Below are positions 48,601 to 55,746 of a stretch of DNA of 64,000 nt, one piece after another. The stretch is from NCBI RefSeq assembly GCF_004804355.1, contig NZ_SRWZ01000006.1:1-64000 (forward strand), in the 5' to 3' direction. Source of the stretch: Cognatitamlana onchidii. GTDB lineage: Bacteria > Bacteroidota > Bacteroidia > Flavobacteriales > Flavobacteriaceae. Under the pieces are notes generated by a model, which had not been told where the DNA came from, did not search any database, and saw only the letters and a program-made list of their open reading frames with translations. Every line of letters starts with the position of its first letter. Positions within the stretch are counted from its first letter, which is position 1. Position numbers and translations under genes: made by a program.

Positions 48601-48723
48601 GCTGTAAATTCTTTGAATACCACATTTCAAAATAAAAAAAGCTTTGCAGACCATAAAGCCGCTCAGTTGCCTCCTATGGCACCAAAAAATTTTGAAACAA
48701 GCATTAATAACCTATTAACATGA
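45658..48723 (+). CDS. DnaE-type DNA polymerase III alpha subunit of a mutagenesis cassette
   Basis: The 1021-residue protein has a PHP domain at the start (NCHTYYSLRYGT), a polymerase core with the metal-binding aspartates in PPDFDIDFSW (about residues 347-355), a helix-hairpin-helix region and a C-terminal OB fold (KTITIEGYLITTKNTK). It is shorter than the replicative DnaE and lacks most of the tau-binding tail. The PHP HxH motif is CHTYYS, so its second histidine is missing and metal binding there is probably lost. It overlaps dinB by ATGA and faces a LexA-like repressor, so a role as a DnaE2-like translesion polymerase is the best inference. Confidence 0.88.
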   Translation: MYLNCHTYYSLRYGTIKPEQLLSIALKNNIKTLALTDINNTSACLDFVRLSKTYNVKPVLGVDFRNGAHQQFIMLAKNNKGFQEINTYLSKFLHSSNLEIPTKAPILKNTYTIYPYQHYKEINLRDNEFLGIKTGDLNRLKFSKWNNSKNKLVILQTVSFNSKKDFNTHRLLRAIDNNTLLSKLPKTEEGLPTDTMLPHDKLCELYKEYPYLIKNTAAILNNCHIEFDFSQETPNNQKSFTQNENSDYQLLKKLAYQGLSYRYKNPSEAIYKRINKELNIIKGQNFVSYFLINHHILEYARSKGYYYVGRGSGANSIIAYLLRITDVDPVELDLYFERFINLYRKNPPDFDIDFSWTDRDDITNFIFKTFKHTALLTVYNTFKFKASVRELGKVFGLPKAEMDILTRGRYNVNNLDKLSRLVLTYSKYIQGFPNYLGIHASGIIISEKPIHYYTATFLPPKGYATTHFDMVVAEDIGLYKFDILSQRGLGKIKDAVDIIAYNHPKNPAVDIHDIERFKQDEKIKHLLRNAKAIGCFYVESPAMRMLLKKLQVDDYLGLVAASSIIRPGVAKSGMMREYILRHRYPERIKKAHPVLLDIMPETYGVMVYQEDVIKVAHIFGGLDLGQADKLRRGMSGKFRSRDEFLAVKEQFFSNCKKSGKPDALTAEVWRQTESFAGYAFAKGHSASYAVESYQSLFLKAYYPLEYMVATINNFGGFYRTELYVHEARMHGGIIETPCVNTSFKQAIIKNKTIYLGFILLHALEAKTIENLLIERNQNGLFKSLDNFIERVPISVEQISILIKINAFRFTGVNKRELLWEAHLKIRKTQIEEQVIPLFQSEKISYKTPRLTSTALEHAFDEIELLGFPLCNPFYLLETPTSNPLRAKALTHFENKTITIEGYLITTKNTKTSNGKIMHFGTFLDYDGDFIDTVHFPPIAAKYPFRGKGIYTITGKVLIEFDCVNIEVSSMERAAIIEDPRYAVNSLNTTFQNKKSFADHKAAQLPPMAPKNFETSINNLLT

Positions 48724-49937
48724 ACCACCACCGTTCAATAGTACATATGGATTTAGATACTTTTTTTGTGTCTTGCGAGCGCTTATTAGATAGTCGTCTT
48801 AATGGTAAACCCGTGCTTATTGGAGGCACTTCCGACAGAGGTGTTGTAGCCTCTTGCAGCTACGAAGCCAGACAATTTGGAATACATTCTGCCATGCCTA
48901 TGCGCATGGCAAAGGCCCTGTGTCCTGAAGCCATTATACTTAGAGGAAACTCAGGTATCTATACCAAGTTTTCAAAAAACGTTACCGATGTTATTAAAGA
49001 AACCGTACCGTTATATGAAAAAACATCTATTGATGAATTTTATATAGACCTAACAGGCATGGATAAATTTTTTGGGTGCCACAAATTGGCTTCAGAATTA
49101 AGACAACGTATTATAAAAGAAACAGGCTTGCCTATTTCTTTTGGTTTATCTATTAATAAAACTGTATCTAAAATAGCTACTGGAGAAGCTAAACCTAACA
49201 ATGAAATACGCATTCATTCAGGTACAGAAAAACCATTTTTGGCTCCGCTTTCAGTAAAAAAAATACCTATGGTGGGTAACGTTACTTATAAATCGTTATG
49301 CGATTTGGGCGTAAAGCGTATTAAAACAGTACAAGATATGCCCATGGAGCTTATGCACAAAGTATTAGGAAAAAACGGATTAAGCATATGGAAAAAAGCT
49401 AACGGCATAGACAATAGACCTGTTATTCAATATCACGAGCGAAAATCTATTTCAACAGAACGCACATTTAACAAGGATACAACTAACGTTTCAAAACTAA
49501 GAGGTATTATTATTGCTATGGCTGAAAATCTGGCCTATCAATTAAGACGAGGCAACAAATTAACAGCATGTATTACCTTTAAAATTAGATATTCCGATTT
49601 TCAAACCTACACCCAACAACAACGCATACCCTATAGTTCTATGGATCATTCTATTATCCCTGTAGTATTAGATTTATTTAAAAAACTATATCACAGACGA
49701 TTGTTAGTAAGGCTTATTGGTGTAAAATTTAGTCATTTAGTTGAAGGCGGTCATCAAATCAATCTCTTTGAAGATAACGAAAAACATCTTCACTTAAGTC
49801 AGGCTATTGATAAAATGCGTGAACGTTATGGCGACAGATCTGTAATTACGGCCGCAGGCATGGAAGCCAAAAGTATTAGTAGATGGAATCCATTTACAGG
49901 AGAACCGCCACCTTTATTGGCTAATAGGCGGCAATAA
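48720..49937 (+). CDS. dinB: Y-family DNA polymerase IV
   Basis: The 405-residue polymerase has the metal-binding HMDLDTFFVSCE at the start, EARQFGIHSAMP, the catalytic SIDEFYID and the INKTVSKIATGEAKPN segment of the palm, followed by a thumb HhH and little finger. A QINLF clamp-binding motif lies at residues 346-350, with a short tail after it. ATG overlaps the polymerase III stop (ATGA), so the two polymerases are made together, under the LexA-like repressor (inference). Confidence 0.94.
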   Translation: MNHHRSIVHMDLDTFFVSCERLLDSRLNGKPVLIGGTSDRGVVASCSYEARQFGIHSAMPMRMAKALCPEAIILRGNSGIYTKFSKNVTDVIKETVPLYEKTSIDEFYIDLTGMDKFFGCHKLASELRQRIIKETGLPISFGLSINKTVSKIATGEAKPNNEIRIHSGTEKPFLAPLSVKKIPMVGNVTYKSLCDLGVKRIKTVQDMPMELMHKVLGKNGLSIWKKANGIDNRPVIQYHERKSISTERTFNKDTTNVSKLRGIIIAMAENLAYQLRRGNKLTACITFKIRYSDFQTYTQQQRIPYSSMDHSIIPVVLDLFKKLYHRRLLVRLIGVKFSHLVEGGHQINLFEDNEKHLHLSQAIDKMRERYGDRSVITAAGMEAKSISRWNPFTGEPPPLLANRRQ

Positions 49938-49992
49938 TAAAACTATAAATTAATACGAAGCAAATATCAAAATGTGTTCGCAATTAACTAAA

Positions 49993-50451
49993 CTAAAACA
50001 ACTTCCCTTTTTTTATTATGCTATTACCCATACGCTTATAAGCCACTTTAGTGCCGTTTGCACAAAATGTATAATTCCCTTTTTCCTTTTGCTCTTTGTA
50101 GGTTAATAATATTACATCTTCAACCTCACAGTTATGGTCTTTAGCAACCTTAGCCTTAACATGCTTCATAGTTGCTCGTCCCTTTTTTAACTGCGCCTGA
50201 ATTTTACTATTCAATTTAGGTTCTGTGAAGTCTTCCGCAAGATTGCAATTATTAATTTTTTTAGATTCAGACTCTGCCACCAACGTAGTATCTGTTTCTT
50301 TTTTTACTGGCACTTCTAAATCAATATACTCCCATGTGTAATCTGCTTTTAACAGTACACGCCTGCCATCCTCTGTTTTAACGATATAATTGTTTTGAGA
50401 AAAGCCAAAAGTAACAACAAATAAGCATACAAAAGCAATAGAAATTTTCAT
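49993..50451 (-). CDS. DUF3157-like exported protein
   Basis: The 152-residue protein has a signal peptide (VVTFGFSQ), then a strand with EDGRRVLLKADYTWEYID that matches the start of DUF3157 proteins. A lysine-rich linker and a second small domain follow (KHVKAKVAKDHNCEVEDVILL, then GNYTFCANGTKVAYKRMG) with two cysteines. Function is unknown. It lies 37 bases after the small XRE gene on the same strand. Confidence 0.7.
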   Translation of the reverse strand: MKISIAFVCLFVVTFGFSQNNYIVKTEDGRRVLLKADYTWEYIDLEVPVKKETDTTLVAESESKKINNCNLAEDFTEPKLNSKIQAQLKKGRATMKHVKAKVAKDHNCEVEDVILLTYKEQKEKGNYTFCANGTKVAYKRMGNSIIKKGKLF

Positions 50452-50487
50452 GGCAAATTATCTTAAAATTGATTCCAAAAATACAAT

Positions 50488-50694
50488 TTAATCTTCAACA
50501 TACTCTAAAATATCAGCAGGTTGACAATCCAGTGCTTTACAAATAGCTTCTAAGGTAGAAAACCGAACCGCTTTGGCTTTACCAGATTTTAGGATAGACA
50601 TATTCGCTGTGGTAATACCAATAATTTCGGCAAGCTCTTTGCTTTTCATGTTGCGTTTGGAAAGCATAATGTCTAGATTTACGATTATTGGCAT
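50488..50694 (-). CDS. YozG-like XRE transcriptional regulator
   Basis: The 68-residue protein is almost entirely one helix-turn-helix of the Cro/CI type (KELAEIIGITTANMSILKSG, then the conserved RFSTLEAICKALDCQPADIL). It resembles the small regulators that accompany DUF2975 membrane proteins, such as YozG beside YoaS in Bacillus. Its start is two bases after the second DUF2975 gene, so translation is probably coupled. It likely controls this three-gene operon, but no operator is evident. Confidence 0.9.
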   Translation of the reverse strand: MPIIVNLDIMLSKRNMKSKELAEIIGITTANMSILKSGKAKAVRFSTLEAICKALDCQPADILEYVED

Positions 50695-50696
50695 AA

Positions 50697-51224
50697 TTAA
50701 ATGGTTAGATCGTTTTCTTCCTGAATATGACTTCCTTTTTTCAAAACGTCTAAATACAGATACATTAAAAAAGCAATAACTAAATGGGCCAATACGATAA
50801 AATAATCATCCTCAAAACGGATGGGTATGCCTTGTATTAAAAAGGAAGCTGTAAATAGCACAATATATACTATGGGAAGTATATTAAGTTTTAAGAAAAA
50901 GCGTAATCGCTTTAATGACTTGGTCTCAAAAATTTTATTTTTAACAAAAACCTTTAAAAATTCCTTGAAAGCATAGAAGTAAATCGCATAATATGTCATG
51001 GCTCCCCACATGATAATAATAGCGTAGTTAAAGGGCACATTAATGTTTAAACCAATAAAAGGCACATATACTTTTCCCCTGCCATTGATGATATCTATAA
51101 ACGGCATGTCTATTTCAAGCTTATATTCTAAAAAAGCGAGCGCTGAAAACAAGAAAACGAATAGCAATACGATTGCAACAATATAGAATAGAACTAAGGA
51201 TGTTAAGTATGCAAGTTTTTTCAT
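50697..51224 (-). CDS. DUF2975 membrane protein (second copy)
   Basis: The 175-residue protein has four hydrophobic segments (about residues 8-30, 60-85, 110-130, 140-160) with the FKEFLKVFVKNKIFE loop of the DUF2975 family. Its last residues are EENDLTI, close to the ENNLTI that ends the neighbouring paralogue; this tail is conserved while the helices have diverged. Function is unknown. It sits between its paralogue (five bases upstream) and the XRE regulator (two bases downstream). Confidence 0.88.
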   Translation of the reverse strand: MKKLAYLTSLVLFYIVAIVLLFVFLFSALAFLEYKLEIDMPFIDIINGRGKVYVPFIGLNINVPFNYAIIIMWGAMTYYAIYFYAFKEFLKVFVKNKIFETKSLKRLRFFLKLNILPIVYIVLFTASFLIQGIPIRFEDDYFIVLAHLVIAFLMYLYLDVLKKGSHIQEENDLTI

Positions 51225-51229
51225 TTTGC

Positions 51230-51730
51230 CTAAATCGTTAAATTATTTTCCTGTTCGGCTAAGCGTGCCTTTGCAAAAACTTCACTCAAAAACATAAAAA
51301 ACAAGCCTACAACTATAGGCGTAATCAAAGAAAAATCTATTCCAAGCCTAATATCTCCTAACATTACCAACCTTGCTAAAAACTTATAAACCGCATAAGA
51401 AACCCCGCAAATTAATATAAGCCTACCAATCATTTTAAAATTTTTAATAATCAGTTCGGAAAAATAATTGCCTTCAGATAAGTCTTTTAGAGTTTCCTTC
51501 AGCAAATAAACCGCTCTAACAAATAATATATAAATAGTAGTGGGTACCGATATCAGAGCCAAAAACTTCAGCGTGCTTATATTCGAAACATCATAGTCTT
51601 CAATAATTTTTAAATCGGCTACCTCTCCTTGTTGAATCATAATTGAAATGAAAATAACGATTCCAATAAGCACAAATAGCAATAAATAATAATACATGTT
51701 TATTAGTTTTCTCAAAACTTCAATAGTTTT
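51230..51730 (-). CDS. DUF2975 membrane protein (first copy)
   Basis: The protein has four hydrophobic segments and the DUF2975 loop LSEGNYFSELIIKNFKMIGR. I chose the ATG at 51730 (MKTIEVLRKLINMYYY); an ATG at 51763 adds eleven residues with no clear role. It ends in EQENNLTI, nearly the same tail as the next gene. It is first in a three-gene unit with a second DUF2975 gene and an XRE regulator, and is divergent from the biotin operon; a 33-bp dyad lies about 90 bases upstream. Confidence 0.86.
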   Translation of the reverse strand, partial: KTIEVLRKLINMYYYLLLFVLIGIVIFISIMIQQGEVADLKIIEDYDVSNISTLKFLALISVPTTIYILFVRAVYLLKETLKDLSEGNYFSELIIKNFKMIGRLILICGVSYAVYKFLARLVMLGDIRLGIDFSLITPIVVGLFFMFLSEVFAKARLAEQENNLTI

Positions 51731-51818
51731 CATTAGATATAAATTATTGTTTAACGATAACAAAAATATATAAAATTATTGAAAAACAATAATTTTATTA
51801 AAAATTTAATTTACAATT

Positions 51819-51851
51819 AGACCTTTCTGGTTTTGATAACCTGAAAGGTCT
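51819..51851. promoter_or_regulatory. 33-bp dyad over the bioF promoter
   Basis: AGACCTTTC (51819-51827), T, GGTT, five-base centre, AACC, T, GAAAGGTCT (51843-51851) form an inverted repeat broken only by a T-T mismatch. It covers the -33 element and spacer of the bioF promoter, as expected for a repressor site. A biotin-responsive repressor is an inference; no poly-T follows on either strand, so a terminator is less likely. Confidence 0.65.
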
Positions 51852-51863
51852 TAGTTATCTTTG
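51832..51863 (+). promoter_or_regulatory. Promoter of the biotin operon
   Basis: TTTG (51832-51835) and TATCTTTG (51856-51863) match the Bacteroidota -33 and -7 elements with a 20-base spacer. The bioF ATG is at 51869, so the transcript would be leaderless or nearly so. Confidence 0.75.
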
Positions 51864-51868
51864 ATCTC

Positions 51869-53017
51869 ATGTTTCCCAAAAAACTAAATCAAAAACTAGA
51901 AGTGCGCAAAGCGAGTAATGCCTTACGTAAATTAGGCGCACAAGATGATTTAGTAGACTTTTCGTCAAATGATTATTTAGGTTTATCTAAAAACGAAATC
52001 ATTTTTGACAATGCCCACAAATTTTTAATTGAAAACAACATTAAACAAAACGGTGCAACAGGTTCTCGTTTACTTTCAGGGAATCATAAATTGTATAACC
52101 AAGCAGAACAGCAACTGTGCGAGTTTCATAACAGTCCTTCTTCCATAATTTTCAATTCAGGCTACGATGCGAATATTGGTTTCTTTTCATCTGTTCCCCA
52201 ACGTGGAGACATCATTCTTTACGATGAATTTATCCATGCTTCCATTAGAGATGGCATTAAAATGAGTCATGCTAAAGCTTATAAGTTTAATCATAATGAT
52301 TTGGATGATTTAGAAAAAAGATGTCAGATGGAGCGCAACCGAAGTCCTCGTGATTCAGAAATTTATGTTGTTACAGAATCTGTTTTCTCCATGGATGGAG
52401 ATACACCAAATTTGCTTGCTTTGGTGCAAATAAGTAAAAAGTATCAAGCCCGTTTAATCGTTGACGAAGCCCATGCCATCGGTCTTTTTGGAGAAAATGG
52501 CTCTGGCATAATTCAAGATTTAAAACTAGAAAACGATATTTTTGCTCGCATAGTCACCTTTGGAAAAGCCATGGGCTGTCATGGTGCTGCCGTTCTAGGA
52601 AGTCATGCCTTAAAAAGTTATTTAATAAACTTTTCTCGTAGCTTTATATACACCACAGGACTCCCGCCTCACAGCTTAGCAACCATTAATTGCGCTTATA
52701 ATGAACTGCTAAAATCGGATAGTAAAAGTAGACTTCTTAAGAATATTAGGCATTTTAAGTCTGAAATAGTTAATAACAAACTTGAACACATTTTTATTGA
52801 GTCAAATTCAGCAATACATTGTTGTGTAATTTCTGGTAATACCAAAGTAAAATCTATTGCAGAAAAACTTCAGCATAATGGCTTTAATGTTAAACCTATA
52901 CTTTCTCCTACCGTCCCAAAAGATAAGGAACGTTTACGCTTCTGCTTACACAGTTATAATTCTTTAAGAGAAATAACCCAAGTCTTAAATCTACTTGCTA
53001 CTTTTGTAAGGTTTTGA
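51869..53017 (+). CDS. bioF: 8-Amino-7-oxononanoate synthase
   Basis: BioF condenses pimeloyl-ACP (or -CoA) with alanine, the first ring-building step of biotin synthesis. The 382-residue PLP enzyme shows DFSSNDYLGLS, GATGSRLLSGNH, the cofactor-binding DEAHAIGLFG, and the Schiff-base lysine Lys233 in FGKAMGCHG. Its start lies directly behind a promoter and a dyad. It leads the operon that also holds bioD, bioA, a ketoacyl synthase and bioB. Confidence 0.96.
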   Translation: MFPKKLNQKLEVRKASNALRKLGAQDDLVDFSSNDYLGLSKNEIIFDNAHKFLIENNIKQNGATGSRLLSGNHKLYNQAEQQLCEFHNSPSSIIFNSGYDANIGFFSSVPQRGDIILYDEFIHASIRDGIKMSHAKAYKFNHNDLDDLEKRCQMERNRSPRDSEIYVVTESVFSMDGDTPNLLALVQISKKYQARLIVDEAHAIGLFGENGSGIIQDLKLENDIFARIVTFGKAMGCHGAAVLGSHALKSYLINFSRSFIYTTGLPPHSLATINCAYNELLKSDSKSRLLKNIRHFKSEIVNNKLEHIFIESNSAIHCCVISGNTKVKSIAEKLQHNGFNVKPILSPTVPKDKERLRFCLHSYNSLREITQVLNLLATFVRF

Positions 53018-53065
53018 CACAGATTCTTATTTAAGAGATGTTAACCAACAACTATTAATCTACTA

Positions 53066-53491
53066 ATGGGCCATACTTTTAAAACAATAGCTAGATTTCA
53101 ATATTCTGCCGAAGCAGAAATTATCAAAGGACGATTAGAAGCCGATGGTATTGAGGTATTTCTTTCTGACAATTTAACCATAGATACCGACCCACTTGTG
53201 AGTAATGCCATTGGGGGTGTGAAGCTAAAGGTTTTGTCTGATCAGGCTGAAGAAGCTAAACAAATTTTAAAATCCATAAACCGATATTCTGTTGACGATA
53301 ACGGAAAAAGTATAAGCTGCCCAAATTGTAATAGTAAAAAAACACAACTTTATTCTACTGTGAAAGATGCTAAATCTTTTTTTGCCTTTATTTTTGCGCT
53401 TATTCTTAATCTGCTTGTTTTTATTTTACCGTTCTATACGAAGTATAAATACAGATGCGAAGATTGTAAAACAGAATTTGATTTAAAATGA
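53066..53491 (+). CDS. DUF2007 zinc-ribbon membrane protein
   Basis: The 141-residue protein has an N-terminal DUF2007 domain (AEAEIIKGRLEADGIEVFL, the GlnB-like fold of the putative signal-transducing family). A zinc ribbon follows with one CxxC pair (SCPNCNSK), then one transmembrane segment (FAFIFALILNLLVFILPF), then the second CxxC (CEDCKTEF). Both cysteine pairs are probably on the cytoplasmic side. It lies 48 bases after bioF in the biotin operon; a biotin-specific role has no support beyond position. Confidence 0.82.
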   Translation: MGHTFKTIARFQYSAEAEIIKGRLEADGIEVFLSDNLTIDTDPLVSNAIGGVKLKVLSDQAEEAKQILKSINRYSVDDNGKSISCPNCNSKKTQLYSTVKDAKSFFAFIFALILNLLVFILPFYTKYKYRCEDCKTEFDLK

Positions 53492-53493
53492 AA

Positions 53494-53520
53494 GCGTCAC
53501 ACTGAACTTGTTTCAGGGTC
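53494..53520 (+). repeat. Palindromic repeat, copy B
   Basis: CTGAA (53502-53506), loop CTTGT, TTCAG (53512-53516), with imperfectly paired flanks GCGTCACA and GGTC. It is the left border of the GIY-YIG unit; an upstream in-frame ATG of that gene lies inside it. Confidence 0.8.
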
Positions 53521-53531
53521 ACACAGGTAAA

Positions 53532-53783
53532 ATGAAATCTAGCCATATCTACATATTAACAAATAAATACAGAACAACTTTTTACATAGGAGTTACGGGA
53601 AATTTATCAAAAAGACTCGAAGAACATTATGAAGGAACTGCTTCAAAATTTACAAAAAAATATAACTTAAAGGATTTAATTTATTTTGAAACATTTTCCG
53701 ATATTGAGCAAGCGATAGCTAGAGAAAAGCAATTAAAAAATTGGCGTAAAAAAATGGAAGTTGAAATTAGTAAAAGAAGTTAA
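53532..53783 (+). CDS. Small GIY-YIG nuclease family protein
   Basis: The 83-residue protein is a single GIY-YIG domain: YILTN and FYIGVT give the two tyrosine motifs, LSKRLEEH the arginine, and IAREKQLKNW the catalytic glutamate region. It belongs to the UvrC-like short (UPF0213/YhbQ-type) group. I chose the ATG at 53532 because the alternative at 53508 lies inside the palindrome and encodes only MFQGHTGK. The gene splits the biotin operon between the DUF2007 gene and bioD, and is flanked on both sides by inverted copies of the palindrome, which makes a selfish or repeat-linked role plausible. Confidence 0.9.
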   Translation: MKSSHIYILTNKYRTTFYIGVTGNLSKRLEEHYEGTASKFTKKYNLKDLIYFETFSDIEQAIAREKQLKNWRKKMEVEISKRS

Positions 53784-53820
53784 TCCAACTCTAAAAACTT
53801 TAGATTTTTAAATAAATAAT

Positions 53821-53848
53821 GCGATGCTGAAACAAGTTCAGCATGACG
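53821..53848 (-). repeat. Palindromic repeat, copy C (inverted)
   Basis: ATGCTGAA (53824-53831), loop ACAAG, TTCAGCAT (53837-53844) form an 8-bp stem. The core at 53827-53841 is the reverse complement of copies A and B. The ATG at 53843 that opens the longest bioD frame belongs to this repeat. Confidence 0.85.
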
Positions 53849-53854
53849 AAAACC

Positions 53855-54463
53855 ATGAATACATATTTCATCACTGGAATTTCAACAGATGTTGGAAAAA
53901 CCATAGCTTCGGCAATTATTACCGAAGCTCTCGAGGCCGACTATTGGAAACCTGTACAAGCAGGAGAACTAAACAATTGCGATACTAAAAAAGTTAGAAG
54001 CTTAGTTTCTAACACAACTTCCAAATTTCACCCCAATGCCTATGCCCTAAAAACACCTATGAGCCCCCATGGCGCGGCAGATATTGATGGTGTTGAAATT
54101 AAAATTAGCAATATAAAACCTCCAAAAACCTACAATCATTTGGTTATTGAAGGCGCCGGAGGACTCCTTGTACCATTAAACCATAAAGACACCGTTTTCG
54201 ATTTAATTAAACCGAATTACAAGGTTATTGTAGTTTCTAGGCACTATCTGGGCAGCATAAACCACACCCTTTTAACCATTAACACTTTAAAAACAAAAGG
54301 CTTAGAGGTTAGTGTTATTTTTAGCGGTAACGAACACCCATCAACAGAGAGCATTATCAATGAGATGACACAAGTTTCGGTAATAGGAAGAATCGATGAA
54401 GAGCCTTATTTTGATAAGAATGTGATTAAGGAATATGCAGAACGCTTCAGAAACAAATTATGA
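53855..54463 (+). CDS. bioD: Dethiobiotin synthetase
   Basis: BioD closes the ureido ring of dethiobiotin with CO2 and ATP. The product from the ATG at 53855 starts MNTYFITGISTDVGKT, with the P-loop GISTDVGKT at residues 8-16, the catalytic YWKPVQAG, and IEGAGGLLVPL. The longer frame from 53843 adds four residues encoded by the palindromic repeat, so it is rejected. Its stop overlaps the bioA start by ATGA. Confidence 0.95.
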   Translation: MNTYFITGISTDVGKTIASAIITEALEADYWKPVQAGELNNCDTKKVRSLVSNTTSKFHPNAYALKTPMSPHGAADIDGVEIKISNIKPPKTYNHLVIEGAGGLLVPLNHKDTVFDLIKPNYKVIVVSRHYLGSINHTLLTINTLKTKGLEVSVIFSGNEHPSTESIINEMTQVSVIGRIDEEPYFDKNVIKEYAERFRNKL

Positions 54464-55725
54464 CCCTAAAAGAACGAGATAAAAAACATCTTTGGCACCC
54501 ACTAACACAACACAAACTACACCCTGATGCCATTGCCATAACCAAAGCAAAAGATTGTATTCTTACAGACGAAAATGGCAATGAGTATATCGATGCTATT
54601 GCTTCTTGGTATACCTGCATGTACGGCCATTGCAACGATTACATTACCAGTCGCGTTTCCAATCAAATGCAGCAACTAGATCAAGTTGTTTTTAGCGGTT
54701 TTACGCATGAGCCTGCTATAAAATTATCGGAAGCCCTTATCGAGATTTTACCTGAAAATCAAAACAAACTTTTTTTTAGCGACAACGGTTCTTCTTCAGT
54801 CGAAATAGGCATAAAAATGGCTTTGCAGTATCATTTTAATCGCGGAGAGAAACGTAACACCTTGATTGCTTTTGAGGATGGGTTTCACGGTGACACATTC
54901 GGCGCCATGAGCGTTTCTGGACTTTCTGTTTACAATGGGCCTTTCGCAGATTTTTTCTTGAATGTAAAACGTATCCCAACACCAAATGGGAAAAATCTCC
55001 AAACCATTATAACCTCATTAGAAAACATTATAGGTCATAATAAAGTTGCCGGATTTGTATACGAGCCCTTAGTCCAAGGGGCAGCAGCCATGAGCATGCA
55101 TTGTGCCGCAGATTTAGATGAGATTTTAAAATTCTGTAAAAAGCACAGCATCATAACAGTCGCTGATGAAGTTATGACTGGATTTGGCAAAACAGGTAAG
55201 TATTTTGCATCCTTACATTTGGAAAGTAAACCAGATGTCATGTGCCTTAGTAAAGCCTTAACAGGGGGATTACTTCCCATGGCATTAACCACATGCAGTC
55301 AAGACATTTACGACGCCTTTTACAGTGACGATTTAAGCAAAGGGCTGTTTCATGGACACACTTATTCTGCAAACCCCTTAGCTTGTACTGCAGCTCTTGC
55401 CAGCATAGATCTATTAAAATCTGAAACTATTCAGGCCAACATAAAAACCATCATTAAATCTCATGAGGCCTTTGGGCAAAAGATAGCTCAGCACCACAAA
55501 GTAAAATCCATTAGACAAACAGGGATTATTTTTGCCCTTGATTTAGATATTAAGATGGAACGCTATGGTAACCTAAGGGATAAACTTTTTAATTTCTTTA
55601 TGAATAAAGGTGTGTTTTTACGTCCCTTAGGAAACACCATATACATCCAGGCTCCCTATACCATTGCGGAGAAACAGCTTAATAAAGTGTATGAAGTTAT
55701 TGAAGATGCTTTAGAAATACTATAA
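54460..55725 (+). CDS. bioA: Adenosylmethionine--8-amino-7-oxononanoate aminotransferase
   Basis: BioA transfers the amino group from S-adenosylmethionine to make 7,8-diaminononanoate. The 421-residue class III PLP enzyme shows HLWHPLTQHKL at the start, FEDGFHGDTFGAMS, the DEVMTGFGKTG motif, and Lys265 in CLSKALTGG, which binds PLP. It overlaps bioD by four bases, so the BioD and BioA steps are translationally coupled. Confidence 0.96.
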   Translation: MTLKERDKKHLWHPLTQHKLHPDAIAITKAKDCILTDENGNEYIDAIASWYTCMYGHCNDYITSRVSNQMQQLDQVVFSGFTHEPAIKLSEALIEILPENQNKLFFSDNGSSSVEIGIKMALQYHFNRGEKRNTLIAFEDGFHGDTFGAMSVSGLSVYNGPFADFFLNVKRIPTPNGKNLQTIITSLENIIGHNKVAGFVYEPLVQGAAAMSMHCAADLDEILKFCKKHSIITVADEVMTGFGKTGKYFASLHLESKPDVMCLSKALTGGLLPMALTTCSQDIYDAFYSDDLSKGLFHGHTYSANPLACTAALASIDLLKSETIQANIKTIIKSHEAFGQKIAQHHKVKSIRQTGIIFALDLDIKMERYGNLRDKLFNFFMNKGVFLRPLGNTIYIQAPYTIAEKQLNKVYEVIEDALEIL

Positions 55726-55746
55726 CTTTGCACCAAAATAAAAAGC

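Larger units (their letters stand above)
53494..53848. mobile_element. Candidate GIY-YIG element bounded by inverted palindromes
   Basis: A 355-base unit within the biotin operon holds one small GIY-YIG nuclease gene between two copies of the palindrome, in opposite orientation. The outer ends share CGTCA plus the 15-base core. No other gene is inside. This layout recalls non-autonomous or nuclease-mobilised repeats, but no target duplication or empty site can be shown here, so mobility is an inference. Confidence 0.4.

Noticed and set aside
53508-53531. Longer N-terminus of the GIY-YIG protein
   Set aside because: It is encoded by the palindrome itself and has no match to the family; the ATG at 53532 starts right before the conserved domain.
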